In this document: positions 17,893 through 26,855 of the stretch, piece after piece
Numbering within the stretch: the first letter of the stretch is position 1
How the letters are laid out: each line of letters opens with the position of its first letter
NCBI GenBank assembly: GCA_937872895.1
Contig: CALMUP010000023.1
Location: 62,001 to 126,000 of the forward strand
Origin: an uncultured Verrucomicrobiota bacterium
GTDB taxonomy: Bacteria > Verrucomicrobiota > Kiritimatiellia > CAIVKH01
Reading direction: 5' to 3'
Length of the DNA stretch: 64,000 nucleotides
Translations under genes and position numbers: made by a program
Notes under the pieces: model-generated
What the model saw: the letters and a program-made list of their open reading frames with translations, nothing else
Told to the model about the DNA's origin: nothing
Databases searched by the model: none

Positions 17893-18495
17893 TTACTTGT
17901 TCAGGTTCTGGATCAGTTCCTGGGTCACATCGACCGAGTCATCCTGGTAGAGCACGGCGGGTACACCCTTGTCGTCGACCTGCGCCTTGTCGATGATGGC
18001 GAGGAATCCGCGGGCCTTGCCGTAGGCGGAAATGCGGTTGCGCACGTCGTCGATCAGGCTGCTGCGGATGCGGCGGTTCTGCTCCTCCCACCGTTTTTCC
18101 TGCGCCTGGCTGAATTGACGCATACGGTCCTCGACACGCCGCATGTCCACCAGGCGCTGGTCGGCTTCGCGGCGCAACTTGTCGCGCTCGGGTTCGGCCA
18201 GGTCCGCCGCCATGGCCTGGTCGCGCAGATCGCGCAACTGCTTCTGCAAGGTGTCGAACTCGACCTGCATGCGGGCCCGTTCGCGGTTGATGCCTTCGGC
18301 CAGCTCGAGAAGCTGGTCATTGGCCAGCCGGGTCTTGTAGTAGTTCGTGAACACCTGGCCGAAATCGGCGAAGACGATGCGTGACCGTGCCGATACCGGC
18401 GGTTGGTTGAAGTCGGGTTGGGCGAGGGCGTCCGGCGCGGCAACGCCACCGGCAACGAGCAGCAAAACGGCAACAGCAAGGGCGCGAAGGTTCAT
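17893..18495 (-). CDS. Skp/OmpH-family periplasmic protein
   Basis: A 200-aa protein with a signal peptide (MNLRALAVAVLLLVAGG, cleavage near ALAQ) and a long, charged, helix-forming body (residues ~60-160) typical of the Skp/OmpH coiled-coil prongs. IVFADFGQVFTNYY matches the start of the OmpH domain, where a conserved hydrophobic-Asp element precedes the coiled coil. Skp chaperones outer-membrane proteins through the periplasm. The gene starts inside the rmuC stop (ATGA overlap), an unusual partner; Skp genes more often lie near bamA or lpxD. An OmpH-family protein of other function is possible. Confidence 0.82.
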   Translation of the reverse strand: MNLRALAVAVLLLVAGGVAAPDALAQPDFNQPPVSARSRIVFADFGQVFTNYYKTRLANDQLLELAEGINRERARMQVEFDTLQKQLRDLRDQAMAADLAEPERDKLRREADQRLVDMRRVEDRMRQFSQAQEKRWEEQNRRIRSSLIDDVRNRISAYGKARGFLAIIDKAQVDDKGVPAVLYQDDSVDVTQELIQNLNK

Positions 18496-19775
18496 GATGT
18501 CTCTTCCGTCAGTTTCTTGCGGGCCTTGACGCCCAGTTCGACCAGCTTGTTGGCCTGTTCCACGAGGTTGCCGCGGCCGGTGGAGAGCCGGGCGCGCGCG
18601 GACTGGTATTTTTCCGCGGCGGTGTCGAGCGCGCCCCCGACTGCGTCGAGGTCCTCGACGAATCCGGAGAACTTGTCGAGGAGCAGGCGGCCGCGTTCGG
18701 CGATCTCGATGGCATTCCGGTTCTGGTATTCGGTGCGCCACATCGAGGCGATGATCCGCAGCGTGAGCAGCAGCGTGGTGGGACCGACCAGCACCACCTG
18801 CTCGCGCATGGCCTCGTCGTGCAGGGCGGCGTCCTCGGACACCGCGGCGATGAAGGCCGATTCGTTGGGCACGCACATCAGGACCAGCTCCATCGGTCGG
18901 ATGCCCTCGAGGTCCTGGTACTGGCGCGCACTGAGCCCGCGGATGTGCTGGCGCACCGCGGCGAGGTGTTCGCGCAAGGCGGCCGCCCGCGCCTCGGCAT
19001 CGGCCGCGTTGACGTACCGCTCGTAGGCGTTGAGGGTGACCTTGGCATCGATGACGACATCGCGGCCCTCGGGCAGCCGGACCACCACGTCCGGATACCG
19101 GGCGCGCACCCCGCCGTGGCGTTCGTGCAGGTGGACCTGGGTGTCGTATTCGCGGCCGTTGACCAGGCCGGATTGCTCGAGCACGCGCTCGAGGATCATC
19201 TCCCCCCAGTTGCCGCGCATCTTGCTTTCGCCCTTGAGCGCCTGGGTGAGGTCGGTGGCCTCGCGGCTGATCCGGTTGTTGAGCTCCTTGAGCTGCTTGA
19301 TCTCGGCGAGCAGGGTGGTGCGCTCGCGCCCCTCCTTGTCGTACACATCCTCGACCTTCTTGCGGAAATCGCCGAGTTGTTCGCGCAGCGGGGAGAGGAT
19401 TTCCTGGAGCCGTTCGACGCTCTGGCCGGTGAGGCGGGCGCTTTTCTCCTCGATGATCCGGCTCGCCGCGTGCTCGAACTGGGCCTGCAACTGGCGCTTG
19501 GCCTCGTCGAGCAACTGGAGTTTTTCACGGGCGGCCTCGCGCTCGTGGCCGAGGGTCGCGCGCTGGGCCTCGAGCTCGGCGGCCAGCCGGGTGCATTCGC
19601 CCTCGAGCCGGGCCTCCTCGCCGCGCAGCCGCGCGATCTCCTGTTCGCGGTCCTCGAGGCGGCGGGCCTGGGCCTCGTCGGCCTGCCGGCGCAAGGCGCG
19701 GAAAGCGAGGAGCAGCGCGGCGGTGGCAAGGAACACGCCCGCGGCAAAACCGGTCGTCAGTGATACGGCATCCAT
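18492..19775 (-). CDS. rmuC: DNA recombination protein RmuC family
   Basis: A 427-aa protein with an N-terminal membrane anchor (TTGFAAGVFLATAALLLAF), a long coiled coil to about residue 170, and the RmuC core. Core markers are MRGNWGEMILERVLEQSGL, VVIDAKVTLNAYERY and RPMELVLMCVPNESAF. The core has a restriction-endonuclease-like fold, and RmuC limits inversions at short repeats in E. coli. The upstream region has a TAGGGT box (19790-19785) 9 nt before ATG 19775 but only a weak -35. It heads the operon that continues with the Skp- and ICMT-like genes. Confidence 0.93.
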   Translation of the reverse strand: MDAVSLTTGFAAGVFLATAALLLAFRALRRQADEAQARRLEDREQEIARLRGEEARLEGECTRLAAELEAQRATLGHEREAAREKLQLLDEAKRQLQAQFEHAASRIIEEKSARLTGQSVERLQEILSPLREQLGDFRKKVEDVYDKEGRERTTLLAEIKQLKELNNRISREATDLTQALKGESKMRGNWGEMILERVLEQSGLVNGREYDTQVHLHERHGGVRARYPDVVVRLPEGRDVVIDAKVTLNAYERYVNAADAEARAAALREHLAAVRQHIRGLSARQYQDLEGIRPMELVLMCVPNESAFIAAVSEDAALHDEAMREQVVLVGPTTLLLTLRIIASMWRTEYQNRNAIEIAERGRLLLDKFSGFVEDLDAVGGALDTAAEKYQSARARLSTGRGNLVEQANKLVELGVKARKKLTEETS

Positions 19776-19864
19776 CGGACCGCTACCCTACCCCGCCCGG
19801 GCGAAAAGGAAAAGCGCGAGTTCTGGGCGACGGCCGGGGATCGCGGCGGTCACGCGCGTCGCGC

Positions 19865-20710
19865 CTACCGCACCAGCAGCAACGGGAGGGTGGCGGAGTG
19901 GAGCAGGCGGTTGGCGGTGCTGCCGATGATCATCTCGCGGATGCGGCCGTGGCCGTGCGCCCCGGCGACGAGCAGGCCACACTGCAATTCACGCGCCTTC
20001 TCGAGCAGGATCTCGTCGGTGCGGCCCTCGACGATCATGAACGCGGCCGCGCACTCGTGGGCGCGGGCGAGGCGCATGGCCAGGTCGGCGTGGTCCATCG
20101 CGCGGGCGTGGTCGCCGTGCTCGACCACGGTGCAGATGAACAGCGGCACCATCAGGCCCATGGCCAGCTCGATGGCCTCGTGCAGCGCGCGGCCGGCATG
20201 GGGGCTGCCGTCGTAGGCGACCATGATCCGGTCGATCGGCGCAAAGGTCGCGGGTACGACCAGGCAGGGGCGGACGGCGTGGCGCACCACCCGGTCGATG
20301 GTCGAGCCGGTCCAGTCGCCGCTGGCCTCGTCGTGTTCGCCGTCCTGGCCGAGCACGAGCAGTTCGGCCGGGGTCTCCTCGCGCAGGAGGGTTCGCGCGG
20401 GATGGCCCCAGACCAGCCGCGTCTCGACCGCGTCCAGCCCGCCCGCCGCACAGGTGGCCCGGGCCGCGGCGAGCACGGCTTCACCCTTCTGCTGCATGAT
20501 GGCGCGGAACTGGTTGAGGGCGTCGCTGAACGGCTCGGCCCCGAGCATGCCGGCCACGCTGGCCAGCATCGGCCCCTCGAGCATGCGGCTGTCGAGGACG
20601 TGCAGGAGGACGAGGTGCCCGTCGAGGCGGCGGGCGAGGTGCAGGCCATAGCGCACCGCCTGCTCGCCGTGGACGGAGCCATCCGTGCCAACCAGGATAC
20701 TTTTGATCAT
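19865..20710 (-). CDS. Tandem universal stress protein (two UspA domains)
   Basis: A 281-aa protein made of two Usp domains, starting ILVGTDGS and IDRIMVAYDGS. The second keeps the ATP-binding pattern G-x2-G-x9-GS (GAHGHGRIREMIIGS) near the C-terminus; the first is less complete. Usp proteins bind ATP and accumulate under growth arrest or stress. ATG 20710 follows a GGGAG site at 9-nt spacing. It is a single-gene unit just downstream of the sigma-factor gene. Confidence 0.92.
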   Translation of the reverse strand: MIKSILVGTDGSVHGEQAVRYGLHLARRLDGHLVLLHVLDSRMLEGPMLASVAGMLGAEPFSDALNQFRAIMQQKGEAVLAAARATCAAGGLDAVETRLVWGHPARTLLREETPAELLVLGQDGEHDEASGDWTGSTIDRVVRHAVRPCLVVPATFAPIDRIMVAYDGSPHAGRALHEAIELAMGLMVPLFICTVVEHGDHARAMDHADLAMRLARAHECAAAFMIVEGRTDEILLEKARELQCGLLVAGAHGHGRIREMIIGSTANRLLHSATLPLLLVR

Positions 20711-20738
20711 CGTGGAAACTCCCGTTCGCGCAATCCGG

Positions 20739-20767
20739 ATTCTAGGAAATCCCCGCCGCCGTGTCGA
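20739..20767 (-). promoter_or_regulatory. Promoter of the universal stress protein gene
   Basis: On the minus strand, TCGACA (20767-20762), 17-bp spacer, TAGAAT (20744-20739). The predicted transcript has a leader of about 20 nt with a GGGAG ribosome-binding site, unlike the leaderless promoters elsewhere in the window. Confidence 0.55.
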
Positions 20768-20794
20768 GCGCGGCGGGAGGCTTGCCGCCCCGGC

Positions 20795-21862
20795 CTACTG
20801 GAAGCCGCCCGGCTTGGAGCCAAGCAGGGAGCGGACCTTCTTGAGCGCGGAGTCCTGGATCTGCTTGATGCGGGCGCGGGTGAGGCCGAGCATTTCGCCG
20901 GTCTCCTCGAGGGTGCGGCCCTCGATGAAACGGAGTTTCATGATGTAGCGGGCGCGTTCGGGAAGTTGCTCGATGGCCGCCCAGATCTCGGCGTGCTCGG
21001 CACCGCTGGAGGAGTCGGCGGCGGAAGTGTCCTCGATGACCTCGTAGAGGCTGGTGCCGTCCTCGTTGATCAGGATGTCGAGCGAGACCGGCGGGGCGGG
21101 GATCTTCTCCCACTGGCGCACGAAGGAACGGATCTTGGCGATCCGCTCGATCGGGAGGTCGGCGATCTTGGCGACGACGTCATCGCCCGGCTCCTCGCCG
21201 TAGTCGCGCCGCCAGGTATCGACGATGTTCTTCACCAGCGTCATCTCGCGGCTCGGCTTGATGCCGAAGCTGCCGCTGCGCACGTGATCGCGGAAGAAGT
21301 TGCGCAACCGGTTCTGGATCGACTTCTGGGCGTAGGAGAAGAACGGCGTGCCGCGGGTGAAATCGAACTTGCGCACCGCGTTGGACAGGGCCTTGGAGCC
21401 CTCCTGGAGGAAGTCGGACAGCCACACCTGGCCGATCCAGAAGAACGGCTTGACGCAGTTGACCACGAGGCGGCGGTTGGCGATGAACAGCTCCTCCTCG
21501 GCGGCCTCGATATGGGAGAAGCGTTTGCGGGCCTCGACCAGCGCGGCGCGGCCGTCGGCCTCGCCCTTGAACTTCTTCGCGGCGAGGCGGCGGATGTGCC
21601 AGGCGTTCCAGTGGATCTCGGTGAAGAGATCGATGACCTGCGTGGAGTTGAGCAGTTCGACCGAACCGCGCTCGACCAGGAAACGTCCGATCGCCTGCAT
21701 GCTCGAATCGAACGAGACGTACCGGCGTTCCTGCCGGACCTGCACCGGCTGGAACGAGGCCTTCTTGAACTCGGGCAGTTCGATCGCGGGGAAGGGCAGG
21801 TTCTCCGCCATCCACTTCAGCTCGGTGACGCTCTCGTATTCGGGTTGGTTGGCGGCAGCCAT
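20795..21862 (-). CDS. Sigma-70 family RNA polymerase sigma factor
   Basis: A 355-aa protein with core-binding and -10-recognition regions 2.1-2.4 (EEELFIANRRLVVNCVKPF, LSDFLQEGSKALSNAVRKF, then FFSYAQKSIQNRLRNFFRD), a region 3-like stretch, and region 4 with a helix-turn-helix at the end (PERARYIMKLRFIEGRT, LEETGEMLGLTRARIKQIQ). A ~100-residue N-terminal segment is not typical of small alternative sigmas. It is larger than ECF factors and smaller than most RpoD, so it is probably a group 2 or 3 alternative factor. It starts 23 bp after the stop of the upstream lipoprotein gene, suggesting joint transcription. The regulon cannot be inferred. Confidence 0.92.
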   Translation of the reverse strand: MAAANQPEYESVTELKWMAENLPFPAIELPEFKKASFQPVQVRQERRYVSFDSSMQAIGRFLVERGSVELLNSTQVIDLFTEIHWNAWHIRRLAAKKFKGEADGRAALVEARKRFSHIEAAEEELFIANRRLVVNCVKPFFWIGQVWLSDFLQEGSKALSNAVRKFDFTRGTPFFSYAQKSIQNRLRNFFRDHVRSGSFGIKPSREMTLVKNIVDTWRRDYGEEPGDDVVAKIADLPIERIAKIRSFVRQWEKIPAPPVSLDILINEDGTSLYEVIEDTSAADSSSGAEHAEIWAAIEQLPERARYIMKLRFIEGRTLEETGEMLGLTRARIKQIQDSALKKVRSLLGSKPGGFQ

Positions 21863-21885
21863 GCAAGTCCCGTTCCGGCGTGCGC

Positions 21886-22596
21886 CTACAGCGACTGCGC
21901 GTCGGCGATCCGCAGGTTTTTCCCGTCGAACATGAGGCGCAGGTCAAGTTCCTGCAGCCGCTTGGCCAGGTCGGCCTGGCCGCCGTGCATCGACCACACC
22001 GCCTGCCGCCCCTCGGTACGGTCGGCATTGGTGCGCAGGATGTCACCGGGCACCGAGATGCGGAACTCGGCCTTGAACTCCTTGAGCATCATCCCGAGCA
22101 TCGGCTGCAGCGTGGCCATGTCCATCCCGGCCGGCAACGACTTGAGGCTGCGGCCGACATCCACCGACTGCTGGTAGCCGTACTGCCCGCCCGGCCCGCG
22201 GGTCAGCGCGATATGGCAGTCCTTGATCATGCCGCACTCGAAGAGGCGCTGGAGGTTGACGAAGGAGATGTCGGCGGTCATGAAACGCCAGCCGCCCTCC
22301 TGGCTGGTCGCGACCGAACGAAGGGCAACCCCCTCCTGCGCGACCTTGGCCCACTCGGTGCGGATGACCTCCTCGTCGAAGGCGGTGAGCCAGTCGACAT
22401 CCTTCGGCGCGAGCGACGGATCGATGGCGGCCATCTGCGCGGCCAGTTGACGCATCCGCTGCAGGTCCTGCTCCTTGACGCCGTAGACGACCTTCAAGGT
22501 GCCGGAACCATCAGGGTTGAGTACGAGGTCCTGTTCGACCTGCACACACCCGGTCAGGCCGGCGAGGAGCATCACCGCGAAAAGAATACGAATCAA
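21886..22596 (-). CDS. Exported lipoprotein of unknown function
   Basis: A 236-aa protein with a lipobox (LTGC, acylated Cys at 17) after a short hydrophobic signal. The N-terminal domain begins VEQDLVLNPDGSGTLKVVYG, a strand pattern seen in LppM/DUF3153-like lipoproteins. The start codon is TTG 22596, directly preceded in frame by a stop codon, so no longer start is possible; ATG 22572 would leave too short a signal. It is co-directional with the sigma factor 23 bp downstream. A role in envelope sensing coupled to that factor is conceivable but only inferred. Confidence 0.75.
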   Translation of the reverse strand: MIRILFAVMLLAGLTGCVQVEQDLVLNPDGSGTLKVVYGVKEQDLQRMRQLAAQMAAIDPSLAPKDVDWLTAFDEEVIRTEWAKVAQEGVALRSVATSQEGGWRFMTADISFVNLQRLFECGMIKDCHIALTRGPGGQYGYQQSVDVGRSLKSLPAGMDMATLQPMLGMMLKEFKAEFRISVPGDILRTNADRTEGRQAVWSMHGGQADLAKRLQELDLRLMFDGKNLRIADAQSL

Positions 22597-22716
22597 GCGT
22601 CACCCAGGGTTGGTTGGTTATGACGCAACACCTTGGCATGACGCCGCGTGGACTGTCAACGGAGGAAGCGGATTTCGCCGGATTCACAGGCGCCACGGGC
22701 CGTGGCCCTGATGACG

Positions 22717-23319
22717 TTACTTGGCGTCGAGCTTGGCCAGCTTGTCGCGGATGACGTGACGCGAGTACGGGGCGTCGGGATTCCTCCGGTAGTAGTCCTG
22801 GTGATACGCCTCCGCCGGGTAAAACACGCCGGCCGCGGTGATCTCGGTGACGATGGGCCGGGTGAACCGCCCCGCCGCGGCGGCCTTGGAGGCCTCGGCC
22901 GCCTCCCGCTGCGCGTCGCTGTGGTAGAAGATCGCCGAGCGATACTGCGTGCCGACATCGGCACCCTGGCGGTTCAGCGTGGTCGGGTCGTGCGCCTCCC
23001 ACAAGGTCTCGAGCAACCGCTCGTAACGGATGACCGACGGATCAAATTCGATACGGACCACCTCGGCATGTCCGGTGTCGCCGCGGCAGATCGCCTCGTA
23101 GGTCGGCGCCTCGGTGTGCCCGCCGGTGTAGCCGGAAATGACCGACGTCACGCCGGGCAACCGCTCGAACACCGCCTCGACGCACCAGAAGCAGCCGGCG
23201 CCGAAGGTGGCGACCTCGACCGCGGCCGGTTGTTGCTTGTTCTCCATGGGTTCCTCCGCGCGGGCCATCGGACCCGCCATCGTCAATACCATCATACCAC
23301 AAGCCAGGAAGGTTTTCAT
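22717..23319 (-). CDS. msrA: Peptide methionine sulfoxide reductase A, exported form
   Basis: A 200-aa protein with the MsrA active site GAGCFWC (nucleophile Cys43), followed by SGYTGGHTEAPTYE and GHAEVVRIEFDP, hallmarks of the family. It reduces the S-epimer of methionine sulfoxide in proteins. The N-terminus MKTFLACGMMVLTMAGPMARA is a probable signal peptide, so this copy likely works in the periplasm. ATG 23319 is chosen because the longer frame (to 23379) overlaps the upstream sulP gene and lacks signal character. It lies 31 bp after the sulP stop and is probably co-transcribed. Confidence 0.95.
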   Translation of the reverse strand: MKTFLACGMMVLTMAGPMARAEEPMENKQQPAAVEVATFGAGCFWCVEAVFERLPGVTSVISGYTGGHTEAPTYEAICRGDTGHAEVVRIEFDPSVIRYERLLETLWEAHDPTTLNRQGADVGTQYRSAIFYHSDAQREAAEASKAAAAGRFTRPIVTEITAAGVFYPAEAYHQDYYRRNPDAPYSRHVIRDKLAKLDAK

Positions 23320-23350
23320 GCCGGGATAGACCGGATCCGTCCGTTTTTGT

Positions 23351-25054
23351 TCAGGCACCGGGCGCCGCACGTTTCGCATTCACCAGGACGGTTGCCCGCT
23401 CGAGCGCCTCCTCGAGGTTGCCACAGAGGTTTTCCGTGCCGATCCGGTCGATGAACCCCGCCTTCTGCATCGCGAACAGCGGCTGGGCGTGCGGGCCGCT
23501 GAGCACGAGGTGGCGGCCCCGCGCCCGCAGCTTGTCGTGGATGTCCTCGAGCGCGTTCAGGCCGGTGGCGTCCATGGCCAGCACCTTGCGCATGCTGAGG
23601 ATCAGCACCTCGGGCTCGGATTTCGCCTGCTTGAGCGCCGTCTCCAGCTTGTCGGCCGCGCCGAAGAAGAACGAACCGAAGATCCGGTAGACCATGACCC
23701 CGGGCGGGATGACCCGGCCGACCAGCGAATGCTGCGCCCCCTCGGTGTCGTTCGACTCGTCGACCTGGGTGATCTGCGTCGTCTCGGAGACGCGCTTGAT
23801 GAAGAGCAGCGCGGCGAGCACCATGCCGACCTCGACCGCGACGGTGAGGTCGACGATCACCGTCAGCCCGAACGCGGTAAGGAACACCACCGCGTCGCTG
23901 CGCGGCCAGCGGGCGAGACGACGGAAGTTGTGCCACTCGCCCATGTTGAGGCCGACGTTGACCAGCACCGCGCTCAAGGTGGCCAGCGGGATGAAGGCGG
24001 CCAGCGGGGCCGCCGCCAGCAATACCACCAGCAGGGTGGCGGCATGGACGATGCCGGCGACCGGGGTGCGGGCACCGCACTTGATGTTGGTGGCGGTGCG
24101 GGCGATGGCCGAGGTCGCGGCGATGCCGCCGAAGAACGGCACCACCATGTTGGCCACGCCCTGGGCCATCAGCTCCTGGTTCGAGTCGTGGCGGTCGTCG
24201 GTCATGCCGTCCGCCACCACCGCGCACAACAACGACTCGATCGCGGCGAGCAGGGCGATGGTCGTGGCCGGCCGCACCAGCTCGCGCAGGTGCGCCCAGT
24301 CCACCTCCGGCGGCGCAAACGGTGGCAGCCCCTGCGGGATCCCGCCGAAGGCCGAACCGATCGTCTCCACCGGCAGGTGGAACAACGCGGCGACGAGCGT
24401 GCCGAGGACCAGTGCGACGATCGAGCCGGGCACGCGGCGCTGCCACGCGGCCGGCCACGCCAGGATCAGCGCGAGCGATCCCGCGGCCAGCGCGAACGTC
24501 GCGGGACGGATCGTTCCGAGGTGCGCGCCGAGCACGGCCATTTTTTCGACGAATTCCGCCGGGACATGCTCCACCGTCAAGCCGAGGAAATCCTTCACCT
24601 GCGTGCCGAGGATCAGCACCGCGATGCCCGAGGTGAAACCCATCGTCACCGGATACGGGATGAACTTGATCATCGACCCCATGCGCGCCGCGCCCATGAT
24701 GAACAGGATTGCCCCGGCCATCACCGTGCACACCGCGAGGCTGGCCGCCCCGTAGGTCGCGTGGATGCCGTACAGGATCACGATGAACGCGCCGGTCGGA
24801 CCGCCGATGCAAACCCGGGTGCCGCCGAACGCGGAGATGATGAACCCCGCGATGACCGCGGTGATGATGCCCGCCTGGGGCGGCACCCCCGAGGCGATGG
24901 CGAAAGCCATGGCCAGCGGTAGCGCCACGATCCCGACCGTCAACCCGGCGGTCAGGTCCGACGCGAACACCCCTCCGTGGTAGCCGCGCAGGCTGGACCA
25001 CAGGCGGGGACGAAATCCTGGAAGCTGCATACCCGTCCATCCCGTCCACGGCAC
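23351..25054 (-). CDS. SulP-family anion transporter with STAS domain
   Basis: A 567-aa protein with about 11-12 membrane spans, starting with ASDLTAGLTVGIVALPLAMAF and GGTRVCIGGPTGAF (SulP signatures near spans 1-3). The C-terminal cytoplasmic STAS domain (~440-560) holds VLILSMRKVLAMDATGLNAL. Family members carry sulfate, bicarbonate or other anions, often with Na+ or H+; the substrate is not evident. ATG 25030 (MQLPGFRPRL) is an equally possible start with GGA upstream. It is divergent from yqeY and heads a unit with msrA. Confidence 0.92.
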   Translation of the reverse strand: MPWTGWTGMQLPGFRPRLWSSLRGYHGGVFASDLTAGLTVGIVALPLAMAFAIASGVPPQAGIITAVIAGFIISAFGGTRVCIGGPTGAFIVILYGIHATYGAASLAVCTVMAGAILFIMGAARMGSMIKFIPYPVTMGFTSGIAVLILGTQVKDFLGLTVEHVPAEFVEKMAVLGAHLGTIRPATFALAAGSLALILAWPAAWQRRVPGSIVALVLGTLVAALFHLPVETIGSAFGGIPQGLPPFAPPEVDWAHLRELVRPATTIALLAAIESLLCAVVADGMTDDRHDSNQELMAQGVANMVVPFFGGIAATSAIARTATNIKCGARTPVAGIVHAATLLVVLLAAAPLAAFIPLATLSAVLVNVGLNMGEWHNFRRLARWPRSDAVVFLTAFGLTVIVDLTVAVEVGMVLAALLFIKRVSETTQITQVDESNDTEGAQHSLVGRVIPPGVMVYRIFGSFFFGAADKLETALKQAKSEPEVLILSMRKVLAMDATGLNALEDIHDKLRARGRHLVLSGPHAQPLFAMQKAGFIDRIGTENLCGNLEEALERATVLVNAKRAAPGA

Positions 25055-25322
25055 CGGTCCCGCGTGGTCCGGCGCCTACTGTTGCATCACATCCACAGGA
25101 GATTACCGGAGCCTGGTCGGTCCACGCGCACGATCCGAACACACCACAAAAGGCCCACCCGGACAATGCGAATTCCACCGCCGGAAAGGCGAAACATTGT
25201 TCGCCTGTTTCAATCTCGTTCCCCGGTAGTGGAAGGCGTACCATGAAAGAGCCTGTGCGGCACCGGCAACCCCTTCAACCCTTCCAGGCGCTGGACACCA
25301 AGGCCCGGCCGCGTTCCAATCC

Positions 25323-25351
25323 TTGGACAATTCCGCGCCTTCGCGTATGCT
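25323..25351 (+). promoter_or_regulatory. Promoter of the yqeY-family gene
   Basis: TTGGAC (25323-25328), 17-bp spacer, TATGCT (25346-25351). The -35 box overlaps a short palindrome TCCAATCCTTGGA (25315-25327) that occurs again at 48777-48789. Confidence 0.65.
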
Positions 25352-25383
25352 GGTGATCCACGTATTCCACGGAGACCCTGACC

Positions 25384-25830
25384 ATGACCACGATTGCCGA
25401 GACGTTGATGAACGACATCAAGACCGCGATGAAGGCGGGTGAAAAGGACCGCCTGACCACGCTGCGTTCGCTGCACGCGCAGATCAAGGACGCGACGGTG
25501 AATGCCGGCAAGGACATGACCGATGACGCGGTGGTCGCGGTGATCGCGAAGCAGATCAAGCAGCGCGTCGATGCCCTCGCGCAGTTCCGCGCGGCCGGCC
25601 GCGAGGACCTCGCCGCCCGCGAGGAGGCCGAGATGGCCATCCTGCGCGCCTACCAACCCGCCCAACTCTCCGAGGCCGAGATCGAGGCCTTCGTCGTCGA
25701 GGCCATCGCCGCCACCGGCGCCACCACGAAGAAGGAGATGGGCAAGGTCATGGCCGCGCTGATGCCGAAGGTGAAAGGCAAGGCCGATGGTGCCGTGGTG
25801 AACCGGATCGTCGGCGGCAAGCTGGCCTGA
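25384..25830 (+). CDS. yqeY: GatB/YqeY domain protein
   Basis: A 148-aa, helix-rich protein matching the YqeY family along its length: IKTAMKAGEKDRLTTLRSL at the N-terminus, AYQPAQLSEAEIE in the middle, and KEMGKVMAALMPKVKGKAD near the end. The family shares the tail domain of GatB, which contacts tRNA in the amidotransferase, but stand-alone members have no proven function. ATG 25384 follows a GGAG site. The gene converges on the PfkB-family gene with a 30-bp gap. Confidence 0.93.
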   Translation: MTTIAETLMNDIKTAMKAGEKDRLTTLRSLHAQIKDATVNAGKDMTDDAVVAVIAKQIKQRVDALAQFRAAGREDLAAREEAEMAILRAYQPAQLSEAEIEAFVVEAIAATGATTKKEMGKVMAALMPKVKGKADGAVVNRIVGGKLA

Positions 25831-25860
25831 TCCCGTCGTGGCGCACACCGCGGCGTGGTA

Positions 25861-26781
25861 TCACCAACCCGGGCGATCGAGCCCCGTCCAGTCTAGCTCG
25901 CCCGGGATCAGGGTGCGCGCATTGGCCGCACCGCAGGCGAGCCCGAACGGCACCGCCCGCTCCATCGGCGCTCCGCGCAACCAGGCGGCCACGACACCCG
26001 CCGTGGTGGCATCGCCGCTGCCGAGGGCGCTGACTTCCGTGATGACCGGCGGCGTGAAGGTGAAAGCTCCGTCCGCTCCATACAACGTCGCCGCGCGTGA
26101 TCCGTCGGTAACCAGCAACCACGGAACCCCCGCCGCCTGGATCGTCGCGGCAAAAGCGCCGGGGTTCTCCGGCCCGGTCAGCCGCTGCTCGTGGCGGTTG
26201 AGCTTCACGAACAACGGACGCTCGGCGCAGACGCGGCGCAAGGCCTCGCCGCTGGTATCCACAAATGCCGGTACCCCGGCTTCCGCCGCGAGGCGCAGGA
26301 AACGCGCATAGGCATCGGGCGGTGCGGCCGGCGGCAGGGCCCCGGCCAGGATCAGCGCCGAGGCCCGGTCCAAACGCGCTGCCACCCGCTCCAGCAACGC
26401 GGCCAGCGGGGCGTCGCCGGGCCAGGCCGCCTCCTCCACCAGCTCGGTGTGGCAACCCGCGCCGGCATCCACTACCGTCACACACATCCGCGTCGGTTCC
26501 GCAACCGGCACCACATCGACCTCGACCCCGCATCCGCGCAGGAAGGCATCCGCCTCGGCACCGGTCGATCCGCCACTGAAGCCCGCCAGCACCGCCTCGA
26601 TACCGAGGCCGCGCAGGACCCGCGCACAGTTGTTGGCCTTGCCGCCCTGCGACACCAGCCGGCGCGCCGCGCGGTTCACGCCACCCAGCCGCACCGAGGT
26701 GCCCACAAACGTAACCTGCAGGGCGGATGCGAGGGACACACAGACAACCGGTCCGGAAGGCCGGGACGAGGAAGATTCCAT
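25861..26781 (-). CDS. PfkB-family sugar kinase (1-phosphofructokinase-like)
   Basis: A 306-aa ribokinase-fold kinase. GGKANNCARVLRGLG (46-60) matches the substrate-side GGKGxNxA motif of the 1-phosphofructokinase/tagatose-6-phosphate kinase group. The active-site loop near residue 250 reads SALGSGDATTAG, with Ser where most members have Ala or Asp (GAGD/GDGD); the catalytic Asp is kept. KLNRHEQRLTG is the usual kinase-core strand. It probably phosphorylates a sugar phosphate using ATP. No PTS or partner enzyme gene is adjacent, so the sugar is undetermined. Confidence 0.86.
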   Translation of the reverse strand: MESSSSRPSGPVVCVSLASALQVTFVGTSVRLGGVNRAARRLVSQGGKANNCARVLRGLGIEAVLAGFSGGSTGAEADAFLRGCGVEVDVVPVAEPTRMCVTVVDAGAGCHTELVEEAAWPGDAPLAALLERVAARLDRASALILAGALPPAAPPDAYARFLRLAAEAGVPAFVDTSGEALRRVCAERPLFVKLNRHEQRLTGPENPGAFAATIQAAGVPWLLVTDGSRAATLYGADGAFTFTPPVITEVSALGSGDATTAGVVAAWLRGAPMERAVPFGLACGAANARTLIPGELDWTGLDRPGW

Positions 26782-26788
26782 GGCGTCA

Positions 26789-26817
26789 ACCCTACGTATC
26801 CCGGGAGGCCTTGTCGA
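26789..26817 (-). promoter_or_regulatory. Promoter of the PfkB-family gene
   Basis: On the minus strand, TCGACA (26817-26812), 17-bp spacer, TAGGGT (26794-26789), 7 nt to ATG 26781. No ribosome-binding site. It lies in the 74-bp gap after the hybrid kinase. Confidence 0.55.
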
Positions 26818-26855
26818 GCGACCACACGCCCGTGCACCGGGGCGTGATCCGTGCG